A DNA stretch of 64,000 nucleotides from Enoplosus armatus (lineage: Eukaryota; Chordata; Actinopteri; Centrarchiformes; Enoplosidae): NCBI RefSeq assembly GCF_043641665.1, contig NC_092181.1, forward strand, positions 8,052,057 to 8,116,056, given 5' to 3'. Numbering within the stretch: position 1 is the stretch's first letter; each line of letters begins with the position of its first letter. The notes below the pieces were generated by a model. That model was not told where the DNA came from, made no database searches, and saw nothing but the letters and a program-made list of their open reading frames with translations. Both the position numbers and the translations under genes were made by a program. This document shows, in pieces, positions 1-13,200 of this stretch.

Positions 1-434
1 GCTTTCCGCTTACAAACAGCCATGAAAATATAGAAATATTCATGGCACACTGGCAATTTTGTCTCATTTGCTAGCCCCTTGGAGATTTATTACCGGGCTG
101 GTTTCCATGGCGAGCGAATACATTTCCACCGGGGCGAACACTCCCGGAAGAGTCCGGCATCGTTCATCAGACACCACCAACACCCAGGACCATGGGACAA
201 TGACATCATCGGGCTATTGATCGGCTCCTCGGAGGCCGCTGTCACAGAATCGCTTGATTTAGGGGCCAGTGATTTATTTTTTTTTTGCGTCACAGCTGTG
301 TTCAACACGAAGCAGTAAAATGGCCCGGCCCCAGCACATCCCGGGAAGATGAAAAGTTACATTAAATGGAAAATGACGACGATGACCCTGAGTGAAACCT
401 GTCTGCCTTGCTGGTGACATCCGAAAGGCTATTT

Positions 435-455
435 GGGGGGGGGGGGGGGGGGGGG
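435..455. repeat. Poly-G tract, 21 bases
   Basis: Uninterrupted run of 21 G on the plus strand. It is one of more than twenty G or C tracts of 11 bases or more in the window. Confidence 0.95.
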
Positions 456-769
456 TCATGTGTGGGTGTAAAATGCAGCCGGGATCACACTGCTGTGATT
501 CCATCCGCCGTTAATGAAACACTGCGCGATGACACAAGAACGATATCAGTCCTATTACGGTGACATGGCTCACTGAGGGAAATGGATTCTGGATATGCTA
601 GGGGGACGACTGAGCTTCACCCTACTACATCTTACACACACTCAATCAAAAGCCCAAAGCCTCCTCGATTCGATCCCCGTTTGTCTATGGACACGTATTA
701 AAAGGCTTATTAGATCATTTCCAGAGTCTACTATACATTGATAGGCAGCTACTGCACTGCTTTTACATT

Positions 770-801
770 CTGTGTGTGTGGGGGGGGGGGGGGGGGGGGG
801 G
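770..801. repeat. Short (TG)n followed by 22-base poly-G
   Basis: A TG dinucleotide run passes directly into 22 G residues (780-801). Confidence 0.95.
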
Positions 802-973
802 CATCTCGGGATATTAACATGAGGTCACTCACTGCATCAGAGCGCTGAAAACACCAACAGGCGCTGCTTGAGACGCTGGACAAATGGCAGCTGAGCTGAG
901 TGTCCCAGGAATCAATTTATGAAACCCTCAGCACGCTCAGACAGTATATCTTCAGAGTAGTGGGCTAAATCGT

Positions 974-998
974 ACCCCTCCCTCCCTCCCTCCCTCCA
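974..998. repeat. (CCCT)n microsatellite
   Basis: About six tandem CCCT units. Confidence 0.9.
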
Positions 999-3900
999 CA
1001 TCCCTTTCCATCACATTCCTGCCCCCTCTTAAAGTTACATTAGGCAACAGTGTGTAAAATAAAGTAAGGTTGAACACTGCACCTCCCGGTGAAGTAGCTT
1101 GTCATAGACATAGACCGCTAAGAAAGAACTGACTTTCACATGGGGAGGACAAACTGCATGGAAACGAAGGTAGCTTCTGTCATTTCAATTGGAATGACGC
1201 GAATGATAAGAGACCAGAAACCATATTAATCACCAAAGCGTTCACACTGAGATTTGAGGCACATAAGATATATGAACATTCAATGTCAGTGTCAATGTCA
1301 TGGTAAATAGCTAAATTATGCTGGTGACAGTTACTGATGACGGCTTGAACTAGCTTGAAAGGGAGGCTGCTGCAGTAAAGTCATGCAGTGCGGCAGCATC
1401 ACGACTGCTCTCAGCCCAGCCTAGGCTGGTTAGTTATTTACAGGTAACACTTACTCCAACGCTACCTGGTGACTTGATCAAATATGTCCGGATAAGCAAC
1501 GTCTAGCTACTGTGTTGGGTCATTGATCCACTTGGATGGAAGGGGGTGGGGGGGGGGTGGGGGGACTGAAGGGGCGTGACGACTGACCCATAAACCCTCA
1601 TTTATCAAGGTATCGCGAACGCTCAGGTTCAGGCAAGGTCATAAAGTAACCGTTAGACAGGTACATTGTTCATGTTAACTCGGATTGGATGTTCTGAGCA
1701 GGATTATTTAACGCAAGCTGAGACCAACAAATATGACGAGGGGATCGTTTCTTTTCAAATGTTACATGCTTTTTGGTTTACATGAGCAAACTGTGTGGAT
1801 GAAACACCAGATTATGGTGAAAATCAAGGAGTATATTCAAACTTCAAACATTTTCCAAACTTAGGGTTGACAGACGGGTGCATGCTCACATCACGCCACG
1901 TGACTTCTAGGTATGAAAGTTTCAAGCTGTTACGTCATGCTGCTATTTGGGGCCACATCAGGCAGAGACGCTTCTCCCCCCCACCCCCACCCCCCTCCCT
2001 GCTGGATTTTTGGCAGAGCAGTCGGCTATCTTAAATGCAGTTATCTGTTACTTTGCTGCGCTCTCGGTCGTCCTGGCCGTCAATTGCTTGCTAATGTTCT
2101 GCACTGATGTTATCCTCTTTGCTCTCTCAAAGTGCACATCGTCGGTTCAACCGTCTGTCTTTCTGCCAATCCACTCATCCGCATGCGCCTTTTTATTCAT
2201 CCTCCCCTTCACTGGAAGCTCTGTTTTTCCAAGGCATCGGATTCATAACAACGTGAGTGAAATATCAGCATTACGTGGGTAATGTGGTTCCGTCATCAGG
2301 GACATTGTCATGGCTATGGTACATTTACCCATAGCGCTTAAAACCTTTAGGCAGCCTCTGTGGGGAAAAACTGTGCGTCGTTTGCTCCGTAAAACCTGAT
2401 GCTGATTCCCTCCATGAAGGGCAGAGAGAATGTGGAAACACTTTCCTCAAGTAGTTAATCAGTCAACATTCACGACATTGACTCAGACGTCAGTCAAGAC
2501 TACCGTATGGAAATCCACAAGAGTGGTTCACTGAAAGGTTCCTTTCAGTTCGGTTTGAGACTAATTGACTCAAATGATATGAGCGTGTTCCAAAATCCAC
2601 GGACTGCCTTAGCAAACAACTGGATGAAGCAATACAGGTTTTCTGTTGCAGGTTCTATTGCCATGGTCACTCACACTAATGAAGTTAGTGTACCGGATAT
2701 GGCAGGTAAGGCAGCCAGTAACCGCAAGTCCAAACACATTTTCGCTACTCTCCGTGATTCTGTCCCAGTGACATCACCCAGATCCCCAAAAAGTCCCCTG
2801 AGCTCCCCATCTATGTTTTGAGACTCAAATATGAGCTATAGTTTATATCCTTAATTGACCCAGTCGGGTCGTGGGTTGGGACTATTAAAGTAAGCACGGT
2901 GGCCATCTTAATCATAATTACGTAGCTGGGGATATGATAAAAGCATGTTGAAATGAAAAAAATGGAGTCACTCAAATTGACTCTACATTTCCACTCAGCT
3001 ATACAGGAGGTAATTGTCTTGTTTTCACCATCCACAAATATACTGTTTGATTCATCGTTGTAATTTCCAGACGCAGCAGGCAAACAAGCTTTGGGAATAC
3101 TACTGTACACTTCCTGTCCAGCACTAGCACACTGCGTCCACGTGTATCACATTTACAAGGTGTTGGCATGACCATGTTGTGGCCCCCCCCCCCAAAAAAA
3201 AATCAATTAATGCAGACTTAAAGACACTTCTACATCTGCCTAAAGTATTATGAACCCTGTGAAGATTTCAGCAAAGTGCTGAATGGCAACACCTTCCTTT
3301 TTGCGTGGTGTTAAAGAGTTAGCGAGAGCTACTTATTGTGGTGTCATTTCACTTTTAGCTTTTTATTTGTGACCCCCCCCCCCACCTCCCCCTCCATGTT
3401 TATTCTGCTAAAAACAGGTCAATCAAAAGATGAAGGTGTGCCATCTCTATTTCGCTGGCCCTATTTTTACGTCACGGACTAGGTACGAAATGCATGTGTC
3501 AGAAGGCTGTCAGGGTGCCAACACTCACATGCAATTTCCTTTCTATTTCTGTCTCACGGCTTAAAAAAGAAAAAAAAAAATCTACCTAGGAAGCGGGGAA
3601 TTAAACGTTCAAACTTGCAAAGGAGTTTACAGGCTCAAACCTGAAGGTACAAAATTAAGCTGACAAGTGTACACCTCTGTATACAGGTGCAGCTCCTTGG
3701 CAGAGTTTAATTCCACGTCCCTGGGACTACTTCATCCATCTAGACAACGGCTGCCATAAAAGGCTCGGTGTAACTGAGACGCACTGCAAACTAATGAGAG
3801 AAAGTCAACTGAATGCTGCCACGTGTTGCCTCGGCCCTGTTGTCGGTGGTTCGTGCACCGGATTGGGCATTCGTACCGCGGCTTGTCACACTGCCGACTG

Positions 3901-4140
3901 GTGTTAATTACTTCTATGACTCTTGATGTTACCTTTAGACTTCCCCTCACCCTTCTTTAAATTTATACACAGGAAAAAAAATAAAAAATCTATTTCCACA
4001 CTGACACCCAGTATCAAATATGCAGCACGAGTATCGGCGTGTTTCATCATTGAAGCTACATGTTGCTTATACCAAGTGAAACACTCAAACCCGAGATGCC
4101 ATGTTTTTATGGCTGCACCGTTCCATCAAATGGAAAAATC

Positions 4141-4161
4141 ATATATATATATATATATATA
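4141..4161. repeat. (AT)n microsatellite
   Basis: About ten perfect AT units. Confidence 0.95.
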
Positions 4162-4927
4162 CACGTCTCCCTCATAATCCTGCCTGACTTATTTGGTATC
4201 TTTTCAAACTTTATGAAGTTCTTTACTAGACTTGCGAAGCAGAACGGCCTTGAATAACAGCACAATAAACATGGAGCCACTGGTAAATTGGTGAAAGCGA
4301 ATTCATCGTTGTTATTTCCTCTGAGGTCAGGATCGTCTTCCTAGAGAGAGAGCGGCTCGTGTCTGTTGTACTACATTTCATAGGCGACAATGAAAATGAA
4401 AAAAACGCAATTTCACGCCGATAATATGCCTTTGCAGATCTCCTTTAGTTATGACTGCCTTTCTTTGAGACATTAAAGCCGCCGCGTTGCTCCCTCCTAA
4501 CGGGCGTCGACCACAGTTACGTCAGAATCGAGTCAGAAACTGGGCTACGCCGAATTCAAGGCTCGTCAAGGTAATTTGCTGGATAACGCTGCCGGCTCCA
4601 GTCGCATTGATCAGCGACTTTCATGTGAGGGATTGGTGCCCGCAGACAGGCTGCTCGGGCTCGTCATTTGAGAGACCTGTTTTAGACTGTTGTCTCTTTT
4701 TGAAGCTTTGAATGTTTCACGTTATTAATTCACATTATGAGATCCTTGCGAGTATTGATGTTCTTTATTCCTAAGAGTAGTGCCCGGAGCAGTTCAAACC
4801 ACAGGATTAAAAACATCAGAAGTATATAGGGCTAAGTCCTAACAGTCCCCCTCTGACCAATTTGTGGTGTCAAGCTCACACTCTCGCTCGAGGCTTTTCT
4901 GGAAAAGTCATGAGCCCATGTGGTGTG

Positions 4928-4937
4928 GTAAGCTTAC
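4928..4937 (-). other. 5' splice site (donor) of the SorCS exon
   Basis: On the minus strand the exon ends ...TGGAG and is followed by GTAAGCTTAC, a strong match to the U1-pairing donor consensus. The ten intronic bases form a perfect palindrome, so the same donor-like word also reads on the plus strand. There is no plus-strand exon to go with it. Confidence 0.85.
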
Positions 4938-5005
4938 CTCCATAATGAACTCTCTGTCACACTGTTGAGGTTGAAGTCAAACAGCTTGGTCAGCATCAAA
5001 ATCAC
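4938..5005 (-). CDS. sorcs3: Coding exon (probably exon 2) of a SorCS-family VPS10-domain receptor
   Basis: Read on the minus strand, this 68-nt segment is flanked by AG (acceptor) and GTAAGC (donor). It translates without a stop into 22 codons plus two bases, including LTKLFDFN and SVTESSLWR. That stretch is characteristic of the start of the VPS10 propeller domain of SORCS1/SORCS3. SORCS2, as I remember it, is clearly different here. Known of the family: SorCS proteins are type I membrane receptors that sort neuronal cargo and receptors between the Golgi, endosomes and the surface. The exon starts in phase 0 and ends in phase 2, so the last Arg codon is split and skipping the exon would shift the frame. 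The DFN and SV residues fit SORCS3 better than SORCS1 from memory, so the paralogue symbol is tentative and the family assignment is firm. No neighbouring exon is in the window, consistent with the very long introns of these genes. Confidence 0.88.
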
Positions 5006-5045
5006 CTGCGGAACAAGACAAGCATTGCAATCAATACACAGGCCC
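5006..5045 (-). other. 3' splice site (acceptor) and upstream pyrimidine tract of the SorCS exon
   Basis: Read on the minus strand, a pyrimidine-rich stretch (TGCTTGTCTTGTTCCGCAG) leads to the AG at 5006-5007, directly before the GTG that opens the coding segment. A TATTGAT word about 30 bases upstream is a plausible branch point. The tract is interrupted by a few purines but is ordinary for a vertebrate intron. Confidence 0.75.
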
Positions 5046-7790
5046 ATCGATCAAATGTCTGGTGAGCAAGTTAAACAGCGTCAATGCAAAACTGACAGGA
5101 AGGAAAACAAGCAGCAGTCAAAAAGCGATCATTGAGGAAGACGCCTGTGTCCATCAGAGCATTGTTTGGACAATTTTTCTGCATAGTCAATGTCAGACAA
5201 AAAACCTCTCGCTGTTTGAAGTAGAGGTCTTCACAGGTCCACAAGTTCCTAATAACTGGGACCCTGTCTGAGATGGCGTAATTAAAACAACGCCAGTCAC
5301 ACTGACACCTTTTTTCGACCCTTTTTTTCAGTTCGCGAATTGAAAATGCTCATGGTAATAATTGGATGGAAACGTATTTAATCCGTGCATATGTCATCTT
5401 CAATCTCGTATGTTGCAGCCATCGCGGGAGATGATGCGATGGTGTCCTCTTTCTATTTGCGCCTGTTTGGGTCGACAACTTTTTGGACCACGTCTTAATA
5501 ATTATCCTCGGGTCTATTCTGAGGACATTTTGAACCAGCACTTTGAAGGTATGTTGGCCATTATGCCTAGGCTACCTTAGCTTAGCTCATGGATGTCTAT
5601 GGGATCAAGTAGCCTTTACACACACAGGAAAAATACACCATGTTCAATACTGAGGGTCAAATACTTTAATACTTTGGTGGTCAGCTTAGCCTTAAACATA
5701 TTTTTATTTTTAAATAAATATAAAGTATAAATAAATATAAATATAAAAAAATGAAATACTCCCTAACTCCTAATATTTGGACTCGCTGCAAGTATTCGGT
5801 AAAAATTCACATTTGCATTTGGAAAGCAGATCAAACGTGTACTATGATCTCATTATGTTATTAATCATGAAATTAGAGGCTGTATAATAATAATAATATT
5901 AATAATAATAATTAAGTCCTTTATTTTTAAGACAGCCAGTTTGGAAGGTTTACGCTTATTATTTGAAATCTTTTGAGAGCATGTGCTAATGAATGCGGGC
6001 ACTGAGCTAAGCTAGGCTAACCGCCAACAAACAAATGCTCAACGCGCGAGACTCTTGAGTAAGAAGTCCCAAAGTCCCAGTTTCCATATTCTTAGCTCTG
6101 TTTTAATGTTCCTGTAAGTGCATGAACAGAGATGTATCCACAGTGTGGTATGGAATAACCAGCTTACCCTCCCAGCATGTCAAGCTACACTTGACTTCGT
6201 TAGCTGGGTGGGTTGGAGTAGCAGCGCCACATTATATAAGCTAAACAATGTCTGGCTGCCATTCCGTACTGCCCTCAAAACCATGAAACGTGATCTTTTA
6301 TGGAGGCATCTTGACTAGACCGTGCAGAACGAGGTTTTAGTGTTTTGAAATACCTTTGCCGGAGTTGAACTCCATTCCTTTCAGCGCCAGAGATCTACAC
6401 CCACACCAGCACTGTGAGCTTCTGAAAGCCATACACTGCCATACATCCGCTTCGCTTCATGTGATCCCCTCTAATTGTTTCAAACTCATTACTTAATCAT
6501 ACGAGATTGATTCTGAACACTCCACTGTAAATATTCCTTCTTCCACCCTCAAGGTGTACGGGATGAGGGAAAGTGGGTCAGCCAAAGTCTTCAGGGAAAA
6601 ACAGAGGCAGAAACATCACATTTCGCTCCGAGCATTAAAGAAAGTAAAGCGGCACGGAAACTCACAATCTATTTACTTTGTGACTGGAGGTGTATTTGAA
6701 ATGGATAAAACTCAGAAGAAGCAGAAGAGGCGAGAAAATCTTCACAGGGAATGCTGCAGTTTTCAGTTTAATATAGTCCTTTTCTAACACTTGTGTTTGT
6801 GCTCTTGCTTCTCTTGCTCATGAGTTATGTTTCATTTTGATAACGCCGTGTGAAAATCCGCAGGGATGTTGTGCGGTGACTTTGACAGTTATCGGGTGAC
6901 CCCTGTGTATCGTGGGTAACCCGCGGCACAACGGTCAGGTGATATGGCGTGGGCGAGGAGAAGATGCTGCCGATGGAGAAATGTCTATTCACATAACATA
7001 TGACATTGTGATGTGCTGGTACATCCTTCAACTTTGCTGTCGGGGGAAACAAGGCAGGCGATGTGCGCAGATATTTCCCGGCGCGTGGAGTTAAATAAAC
7101 AACCTGAGCGCATGCAGTTTACATGTTGTTGCCTTTAAGTCGCGTGCCACGCCGCATGCGGCCAATATCCGGCTGCCTCTTGATACCTCCACGCGGCCTG
7201 TTGTTGAGGCGGCAGACAAGCCACTGTGTGACTTGTGTGACTTTGTGAAACAGTTCCAACAGCATGGGGTTCCTGTGAGTACAAGCCGAACAGATGCACC
7301 TTGGGTAGCGGAATTACATTGCGAGGTTGGGGCTCCTGTGATCGAGCTTATTAAGTATGCGCCAACATCTGCAGCCCCCCCTCCCAAAACACACTCAAAA
7401 CGTGCGGTGAACCTGGTCAACCCGCGGCTTTGGACTGTTGTGGAGGATGTGTTTGTGGAAAACAACCACCAGGACAACAAGAACAAGTGGTAAAAAGGCA
7501 TTGATTAAGGGAGATTCAGGAAGTGGCTGGGCGTTTTTCAGCTTGGGGAGGATTAGCCTGGGGAATGAATAACCTTAAATGTCCGGACTAGACCTTTGCA
7601 TGCTAATGACTGACCAAGTCCATTTAGCTGCCCAGCTGGAGGCTGAATTCACACTCGCACCACGCAGCTTCTCTCTTTCTCTGTATTCCCTCACTTTCTT
7701 TTTTACCCACTCCCCACCCCCTCCTCCTAATTTCTCTCTCCCATCACATCTCAACACCATTTTCTCCTTCGAGTCTACGTGAGTGTGTGT
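5046..7790. other. Intron block without a gene
   Basis: No exon or complete mobile element was recognised. An A/T-rich section lies at 5690-5760 and an (AAT)n-type repeat at 5884-5912. Words such as GAGCTAAGCTAGGCTAACCG (6003-6022) resemble the edge of a common teleost dispersed repeat, but too little is preserved to call it. The open frames at 7091-7501 (-) and 7233-7493 (+) overlap each other and have no recognisable domain. Confidence 0.6.
5884..5912. repeat. (AAT)n microsatellite, imperfect
   Basis: Eight to nine TAA/AAT units with one ATT interruption. Confidence 0.9.
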
Positions 7791-7798
7791 GAGAGACG

Positions 7799-7823
7799 GA
7801 GAGAGAGAGAGAGAGAGAGAGAG
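7799..7823. repeat. (GA)n microsatellite
   Basis: About twelve perfect GA units, preceded by imperfect GTGTGTGA. Confidence 0.95.
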
Positions 7824-7871
7824 GGGTGAAGGTGAGGGTAATGGTGCAATTATGTTTTTTTTAGCATTTCT

Positions 7872-8110
7872 GAGTCGCGTGTGCCGTGTGTTTGCGTTCC
7901 TACGTGTGCATGGGTCACTGCGTCCGTGTGGACGTAGGCGAAGGTGAGGGAGCGCTTATGCCCCTTATGGCTCGCGTATGTGTGCTCGCGCTCACTGGAT
8001 CCCGCACAAAGTCCTCTAAAAGGCCGCGGTATAGGCCGGGTGACTTGGCTTCATTAGTTGAAGGGCAGCGTGCGTACGGGGCCCTTCTGTCTGCCACATA
8101 TGGAGACGAC
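7872..8110. other. CpG-dense islet
   Basis: By hand I count a little over 20 CpG dinucleotides in about 240 bases, far above the surrounding intron. No clear core promoter or splice-bounded frame was recognised. It overlaps a 181-codon plus-strand frame (7886-8431) that runs into a CA microsatellite and is probably chance. It may be an intronic regulatory element or an unmethylated islet. Confidence 0.5.
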
Positions 8111-8274
8111 GTAGGCAGTCATCAGCGAGCGGCCCTGTCAGATGGGCTCCCACTGGAAAGTGCATATGCTCCATCACTGACCGCGCCAATTAGGCCTGTG
8201 GGCTTCTCCTACTGTAAATACTACGATGAGGCAAGGTTCCCCTCCGCCAGGGCGAGCAGAGGCGGGATCTGGAC

Positions 8275-8308
<34 letters not shown>
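8275..8308. repeat. (CA)n microsatellite
   Basis: About sixteen perfect CA units. Their translation explains the His-Thr run in the overlapping chance frame. Confidence 0.95.
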
Positions 8309-8312
<4 letters not shown>

Positions 8313-8522
8313 TTCTGACAGTTTGGAGATGTGCAGAGGAGCACGCGGGCATCGGAATGAGACGGGATGTAGCTGGTGTGTTGCAGTTTGAGAATAGAGC
8401 GGATGCTTTCAAAACGCTCCATGCCGGTTAGTGTGCATCTTTTGCAAAAGGCTGTGAGTTTGCAATGTTTCGACGGAGAGAGACAGAAGAAGAAGATGGC
8501 ACCGTAGACGCACATGCCCCAA

Positions 8523-8546
8523 ACAACAACAACAACAACAACAACC
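8523..8546. repeat. (CAA)n microsatellite
   Basis: About eight perfect AAC units. Confidence 0.95.
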
Positions 8547-9002
8547 AGAATGATATTCACTAATGAAACCGTGGCAGCCACAGTGTCAAAGACATCTAGC
8601 TTGGAACAGTAGCTGGAGGAATCACCAGTCATCCCTGCCTGCTGCAGTCACGATAACAAGAGAGACAAACAGGACGAGCGTTGTTATCTTTGCGGCAAGT
8701 TGCTGAATGGAAAAACTTCAAGTTGCGATCCACAACTTTCTGCACACGGAGCAGCTAGTGTCGCATGTGTAAGTGACACCTAGCCACTTAACAGCAAGGC
8801 GTTGTGATTAAGGTGGCCATCATGCTCAGTTTAAATCATTCTGCCGGAGAGGTGGTAAATACACATCAGAAAAAAGCCGCCGGCATGTTTATTAGGGATA
8901 TGAGCTATATTCAGAACATTATTCAAGGCAATATCAACATATAACGTTCCCTTTGCAACTTCAGTCACAACATACTGATTAGGAAACGCATCAAAATGGG
9001 AA

Positions 9003-9025
9003 ATATATATATATATATATATATA
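9003..9025. repeat. (AT)n microsatellite
   Basis: About eleven perfect AT units. Confidence 0.95.
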
Positions 9026-10198
9026 GGTTTTAAGAAGCAAGTAGTTTCATCACGATCAGTCTTTGTTATGGGGAGAACGTTGTGATTATACTGTCTCACT
9101 GTAACTCATCGTACATGCACTTTTTATTCCCCCTTTTTTTTTTTAAATGTAAAAATAATAAATGTCCTGAATGCAGTGGCTTATACAGGAACATGATCCT
9201 TCTTAACTTCACGTGTCCTCCGTATACTTAACTTTTTACCTGTTGAGATGGTAAAAGACATCAATGAACCAATGACAGGGAATAATTCATCAAATGTTCT
9301 TTTTTTGTTTTTGTTTTAATCGCTATTGTTGGCTCTTTCTCATTTTTCTATCGCGAAACAAAAGCGGCGCTTGCTCACTGGGAAATGTGTGGAAAACCCA
9401 CAATTTCGGACAGGATTTTAAAGGATAAAGACGACAGTTCAAGGGGGAAAAAAAAAAAACTTGGATGCATCTCCGGAGGTTGTTTTAGAAGGTTTCCAAA
9501 TGTGCAGTGATATTAGTCATGCAAAGGGAAGCCTCGGCTCCGGGTGGGGATCAGTAACAACTGTGTCTGTGCAAAGCTTTAGGTGTTTAAAATATCTCCC
9601 CATTATTTCTTTTTAATCAAAAGTATGCCTTTGCTGCTAGCAAACACTGTTATCTCCTTTACTGTTTGGTAATTGTCCTTGGATGGAGGAGAGAAACTAT
9701 CATCATGGATCAAAATACCCAAACACGCATATACAAACAACAATTACCATTTCCTGGGGCACCAGAAGGCAGAATAAACAAATATGAAATGCAATGAGTA
9801 TTAGCACACACTCTGAAGCTCCCAAGACAGGGAGATGTGCCGGGTTCATGTTCTGCGGGGCATTATGAACCATTTGTTTTTCTCACATCTCGTTTTTGTA
9901 ATCACGTGAGACCAGATTTCTCCAGGGGACAGATCTTTTTGCACTGTTTCATTACTCGGGGAGGAAAATGATCCAAGCGCAGAGGGCGATGCATATTCAG
10001 AGGAAGTTTGGGGTTTTTTTTGCCACACAGATGCATTTAATGAAACTGCTTTGCAGTCTATTTTTAATCAATAAAATGCATTCTGTAATGAAGGACTCGG
10101 GGAGGGAAACGCTGCAGTACGCACACATAATGATGTAAACAAGTTATACCTGCCGACATTTCCAAATACCTCAAAGTGTCAGGCTCATGGGGGAAGGT

Positions 10199-10221
10199 GG
10201 GGGGGGGGGGGGGGCGGGGGG
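10199..10221. repeat. Poly-G tract, 16 bases plus 6
   Basis: Sixteen G, one C, then six G on the plus strand. Confidence 0.95.
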
Positions 10222-13200
10222 TGGAATCATTGAGCCAGGACCGCTCCTCTCTGTGGATTAGCCTGTCACGTCTTCCTTCGGAAGATTCACCACTTGTGCT
10301 ACCGCTAATATAAAAGTGAAACTTGCCACATATCCGAAAATAATGCTTTCATCGGGATCAAAATTGATCAAGACCTGTCAGACAGGCGCGCGTCCCAGGG
10401 AGGATGCGTACGCCGTCGCATACCAATGTTTAGCAATGCGGGCTGTTTATTAGTCAGCAAATGATCAGCCTTCTGCGGTCTCATTTAGCCTGACTTCTTT
10501 CAGTCTTAATCAGAATGCACAAAGGCTGCAGAGAAAGCGCCATTTAAACACGGGCCCACGCAGCGTGGAATCTAATTTCTGGAGAGAACAGGGAAACATA
10601 TACATTTTTTTCTATTTCCGATTTCATTGGAGCAGATTATTTTGGGACGTGTGATGTTTGCAGAGATGCTCATAGAATACCGAGGAAGTCTGGCGCTTGT
10701 GTGACTGCCTGCCGTTTCATGCGCTGCTCGTTTGATCCGCGCAGACCTGTCACCTTTTGTTTTGTTTGTGTTTTTGATGACGACGTGGGTCTTAGGATTC
10801 ACAGCGAGTATTTCTCCTTGATCTCCAGCCATTTTGCTGCACCTAATTGGTTGTTAACCCATTTCGCAACTTGTAGATTTTCTTCTGCAGTATCTTGGAC
10901 GCATCCAGTGCATGGAAATTATTGCAATTAAGGAGGCGATCTTTCAAGTGTGGTGCTGCTAATGCATTTCAAGACATGAAAGGCTTAAGGAAGACATTAA
11001 GGGGATACTTACTGGTAATAAGCATTAAAAGTATGCAGAGAAACGATTCAGTGTACATAATGATTACATATCATTCGTTTTGTTTTTTTTGTGGGGATGT
11101 GACACAGTACGATAGAGCTGCAAGCCCTCCTTTTGCATTTTGCTGTGAATTATGTACATGGGAATAACATGGGTAAGTGTCACGTTCAATGTGTCTGTGT
11201 ATGAGAGGGCGTGAGAGCCATCATTTTGGGCCTCTCTCTACTTTCACGTGCATGCATTTTTCTAACACGTACTTTCCTTTCACCCACATTCATGAAGATA
11301 TACACTCATATTTTCTCACATACATGCTACACTGTATATCCTTTGGTATACCTATACTATAAGTAGTAGTTTCACTGGCACAGGGGGTTCCCTCCTTGAT
11401 AAGAAACCCGCTCCCAAACCAGGAAATACATTTGTTTTGCTTGTCTTAACTTATGTTACACTGCCGCGGAATAGCCTTTCTCTACAGTGGCGACAGCTGA
11501 CATTTGTAGAAGTGTCTTAGGGCGCATTGAACAAATAACAAACGGAAGCTACAGATGCCTTTTTGTTGGCGAGAGACTGCATGAAGGAGTTTGTGATCAC
11601 ATTCAAACACCGTCTGGATTCCTGTTAATCTCAGGATTTGCTGAGGACTCAAGAAATAAGGAAACCGTCAACACACTGAGGTCCTCGTCTTGTAAGGAAC
11701 CATGCCTGAGAGCGGTTACGTCCTTTTGCCTCCATCTGTCTTGGCATCAAGGCAGATGTTGGTACAGTATTTTAGAATCACTCCATTTGCTTGCTGTAGT
11801 ACTTTGTGTTTCGCCCTCCCCCCCTCCTTGGATGCTACACGCTAACTGGACAAGAACCTGCACCGACTTCGTGGTCAATTAGAAACAGGTCATTAGCTAA
11901 ATTACCCGTCTTCTGTTTCCAACGATCATCTCACATATACATCAAATCTTCAGTGCAACCTCTCATATGTGTGTATTTACCGGTGAAAAACTTTCCCAGC
12001 GTTAAAGGAATGATGTGCCTGGATAGAATGTATATTTTGGTAATAAATCACTGTTTAGTGCTTTGTCATAAGGGGGGGGGAGATAACACTTGACACGATT
12101 ATTGAAAAGAAATTCATGGACACTTGTCTTGCTGATAACAGACGCCAAGTGCCTTACGTGCTCCTGCGCTGAATGAAAAGCTAAACAACAACCTTATTTA
12201 ACTTCGAAACTGGGGCGACTCACCTCGCAAGTAAATCAGGTGTTAAAGAAATGTCCCTATGCTGGTCATTTGAACAAAGAAAGGCTGAATATATGAATTT
12301 CAATCACAGTCTATCAATTTTGTTTTCAATCCAAGTGCCGCTTGGTAGACAATCAACTCCTGTGAAGTTTGTTAGAACTGCTGGAGGTGCCGCCTCGCCC
12401 CAGAGACAGATGTATTCTGTCCCCAAGCCGTGTTCTAAAGTAGAATCAGGAGTTTTAATGTAATGACGAGAGAGTTCATGCTGTGGGGAGGCTGCTGGAA
12501 CCTGGAAAGGGAATTCAGAAAAATCAGGGAGCTCTCTTGTCACGTCATCACTTCAGCTTTCTTTGACGAACACGCACGGTAGATGGACGGCTTTTTGAAC
12601 CAGAGGAATCTTGCTGCCGGCGTAGATTCATTATTCAACGGCATTGTTAGGAGTACCACTGGTGGGCTAATTGTTAAACAGGCCTATAAAGGAATTTAAT
12701 AATAACATCATCCCAAACTAAGACGCTGTGGTAACAGACGGATAAAAAAAAGAAAACTTGTCAACTTTCTCAAAGAGAATTAAACCTCATTGATTTTGCT
12801 TAATTTCATCCAGTTCGGACGCTTTAGGGCTGGGTAGCTGTTGCCCAAGGCGATGCTAGATTAAAAGAAGTCCCCTTAGGACCAGCCTGGAGAGCGAACC
12901 GACGGTGGTAACTAACAAGCTCTTATGTTTCCTCCCATCTCTCACTTTGTTCCCATTATTCCGAATTAAACATTCCCCGCTCTCATCATTTGCATTTGAG
13001 GAGCGGTGATTAGACAAGGCTGTGATGAAAAGAGAAGCACTCCTTCAGAGCGTCTCTCACCTTACCTCCGCTACAGCTTAATCAGCACAGACAACAATGC
13101 AGCACCAACATTGACCCTCTTTTGTTATTTGCCGACTCCTCCTCCTGCATCATCACAGCGCCGCGTAAATTCCTCTCGCAAATGCCAGCATTATGCGGGT

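Larger units (their letters stand above)
1..4927 (-). other. Intron following the SorCS exon (partial)
   Basis: This is non-coding sequence downstream of the donor. I looked on the minus strand for the next SorCS exon (the STDYGTTYEKL region) and did not find it. The stretch holds two long G tracts (435-455, 780-801), a (CCCT)n at 974-998, C tracts near 3183 and 3373, and an (AT)n at 4141-4161. A short perfect hairpin lies at 2673-2691 (7-bp stem, 5-nt loop). The open frame at 2507-2821 (+, 104 codons) has no recognisable domain. The rest looks like unique intron sequence. Confidence 0.7.
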
